Assembly: GCA_944376295.1 (NCBI GenBank)
Contig: CALWCE010000001.1
Span: forward strand, 218,586 to 282,585
Source of the DNA: an uncultured Clostridia bacterium
Lineage (GTDB): Bacteria; Bacillota; Clostridia; Christensenellales; Borkfalkiaceae
Direction: 5' to 3'
Length of the DNA: 64,000 nucleotides
Shown here: piece by piece, positions 62,688 to 64,000 of the stretch
How the letters are laid out: every line of letters begins with the position of its first letter
How positions within the stretch are numbered: the stretch's first letter is position 1
Program-made: the position numbers and the translations under genes
The notes under the pieces: generated by a model
Told to the model about the DNA's origin: nothing
Seen by the model: only the letters and a program-made list of their open reading frames with translations
The model's database searches: none

Positions 62688-63712
62688 GCCTTCTCCGCAA
62701 TGTCGAGGATGAGCCGCTCGGTATCCTCCCAGCCGAGGCAGGGATCGGTGATGGACTGCCCGAAGACGATATCGTGCTTCTGATTGCCCTCGACGAGGAA
62801 GCTTTCGATCATGAACCCCTTGACGATCTGCTTGAAGTCCGCGTCGTAGAGGCGGTTCTGCATGACCTCTTCGCAGATCCTGATCTGCTGGCGGAACTGC
62901 TTGCCCGAATTGGAGTGGTTGGCGTCGATGATGACGGCGGGGTTTTTGAGCTCGCCGTTGGAGCGGCGGTAGCCTTCGAAGACGCGCATCACCGTCTCGT
63001 AGTGGAAGTTGGGGATGTCGTTGCCGTAGGAATCGACCATGCCCCGAAGGACGGCGTGGGCGTACTCGTTGCCGTCCGTCGCCACCTGATAGTTGCCGTA
63101 CTTGAAGACCTGCGGGCTCTGCGCCGCAAAGATGGAGTTGAGCATGACGGGGATGCTGCCGCCCATGGGGTTCTTGATGCCGACGGGAAGATCGATGCCG
63201 CTCGAAACCAGGCGGTGCATCTGATTTTCGCTCGATCGCGCCCCCACGGCGATATACGTTAAAAGGTCTTCGAGGAAGGGATAATTTTCGGGATAAAGCA
63301 TCTCGTCCGCCGCCGAGAGCCCGCTCTCCTCGATGGCGTGGATGTGCAGCTCGCGGATGGTGCGGATGCCGCGGACGATGTCTTCCTTGTTTTCGGGATC
63401 GGGCTGGGAGAACATGCCCTTATAGCCCACGCCCTTGGTGCGCGGCTTGTTGGTGTAGATGCGGGGAACGAGGACGAGCTTATCCTTGACGCGCTCGTTG
63501 AGCTTGCCCAAGCGGCGCACATATTCGAGCACGGGCGCGCTCTCGTGCGCGGAACAGGGCCCGATGATGAGGAGGAGCTTATCGGTGCGCCCCGCGATGA
63601 CGTCCATCGTAAGGCGGTCGCGCTCCTTTTTGATGGCGGTGAGTTCTTTGGTCAGCGGCAGCTCGTCGCGCAGCTGCTCGGGGGAAGGGATGTGAGCCTG
63701 TCTTGTGAACAT
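62684..63712 (-). CDS. aroF: 3-deoxy-7-phosphoheptulonate synthase (class I AroF/G/H)
   Basis: 342 residues. LLIIGPCSAHE near 47-57, PRIYTNKPRTKGVGYKG near 82-98, GIKNPMGGSIPVML near 178 and metal ligands in DANHSNSGKQF near 253 are diagnostic. It starts the shikimate pathway by joining PEP and erythrose-4-phosphate. Operon: coaD, aroF, pheA; the ribosome binding site AGAGGA spans the coaD stop. Confidence 0.96.
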   Translation of the reverse strand: MFTRQAHIPSPEQLRDELPLTKELTAIKKERDRLTMDVIAGRTDKLLLIIGPCSAHESAPVLEYVRRLGKLNERVKDKLVLVPRIYTNKPRTKGVGYKGMFSQPDPENKEDIVRGIRTIRELHIHAIEESGLSAADEMLYPENYPFLEDLLTYIAVGARSSENQMHRLVSSGIDLPVGIKNPMGGSIPVMLNSIFAAQSPQVFKYGNYQVATDGNEYAHAVLRGMVDSYGNDIPNFHYETVMRVFEGYRRSNGELKNPAVIIDANHSNSGKQFRQQIRICEEVMQNRLYDADFKQIVKGFMIESFLVEGNQKHDIVFGQSITDPCLGWEDTERLILDIAEKA

Positions 63713-63715
63713 AAA

Positions 63716-64000
63716 TTATCCTCTTGTTGTGATATATGAGTAAACTGTCTTCGGGACGTATTGTTCAAACGGCTTCCCGAACGAAATGCAGTTTTTGACT
63801 AAGGTCGAACTGATGTGCAGATGCTCCTTCTCGCAGGGGAGATAGAGGGTGATCATCTCCTTGTCGAGATCGCGGCTCGCGTAAAAGTCGGCGTTCTCGT
63901 ACTCGAAGTCCACCGTATTGCGGAGCCCGCGCACATAGAAGCGGGTGTTTTCTTTTTTCAAAAGGTCGACGATGACGCCGTCCCATGCGAGCACTTTGAC
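63716..64000 (-). CDS. coaD: Phosphopantetheine adenylyltransferase, C-terminal part (5' end outside window)
   Basis: 95 codons seen. RFYVRGLRNTVDFEYE is the conserved CoaD substrate loop, LPCEKEHLHISSTLVK gives the ISSTxV nucleotide loop and FGKPFEQYVPKTVYSYI is the usual end. It makes dephospho-CoA from phosphopantetheine. The N-terminal HxGH half lies to the right of the window. Confidence 0.93.
   Translation of the reverse strand, partial: VKVLAWDGVIVDLLKKENTRFYVRGLRNTVDFEYENADFYASRDLDKEMITLYLPCEKEHLHISSTLVKNCISFGKPFEQYVPKTVYSYITTRG

Overview
The window is about 64 kb of GC-rich (roughly 58-60 percent by eye) bacterial chromosome. It has Gram-positive Clostridia-type gene content: a compact str operon (rpsL-rpsG-fusA-tuf), a pgk-tpiA-gpmI glycolytic run, AraM-type glycerol-1-phosphate dehydrogenase, LuxS, HelD, sporulation-type YunB and YlbJ, BspA-like leucine-rich-repeat and collagen-like lipoproteins, strong sigma-A promoters and Shine-Dalgarno sites. 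I infer an uncultured gut member of the Clostridia, possibly Christensenellales; no rRNA or tRNA gene is present to settle this. No insertion sequence, prophage or CRISPR array was seen.

Layout. 1-3859 (minus): AraM-like dehydrogenase, TIM-barrel isomerase and an ABC exporter running off the left edge. 4411-9162 (minus): winged-helix regulator, phosphoglucomutase and two membrane proteins. 9516-16799: Tet(M)-like GTPase, MATE exporter, small P-loop kinase, RecD-like helicase, lipoprotein and amino-acid-kinase-family protein. 17009-31486: accessory and surface region with two large surface lipoproteins, a flavodoxin/ferredoxin protein, acetyltransferase, AraC regulator, MBL hydrolase and ferritin-like protein, then mtnN-luxS-ung. 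32033-49005: housekeeping core (tuf, fusA, rpsG, rpsL, glycolysis, topoisomerase IV-type subunits, HAD phosphatase, HelD). 50018-64000: ilvE, tyrS with a leader-peptide-like 5' region, WYL and XRE regulators, a GNAT toxin-antitoxin pair, MurG-like protein, YunB, amidase, RarA, patatin, YlbJ, and coaD-aroF-pheA.

The most unusual feature is not a protein. Many long intergenic regions are mosaics of short repeats whose copies differ in sequence but keep base pairing, meaning compensatory changes in stems around fixed loop sequences. At least two kinds look like true structured elements: a four-hairpin element of about 110 nt (four full copies) and a multi-stem element of about 120 nt (two copies). 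Several are nested inside a third repeat type.

Other regulatory findings: at least seven genes where a -10 box lies 5-7 nt before the start codon and no usable Shine-Dalgarno exists (probable leaderless mRNAs); a 25-codon Tyr-containing leader ORF plus terminator before tyrS; a G8 tract inside a too-short promoter spacer for a surface lipoprotein; and a stem-closed 5' UTR before the leucine-rich-repeat lipoprotein.
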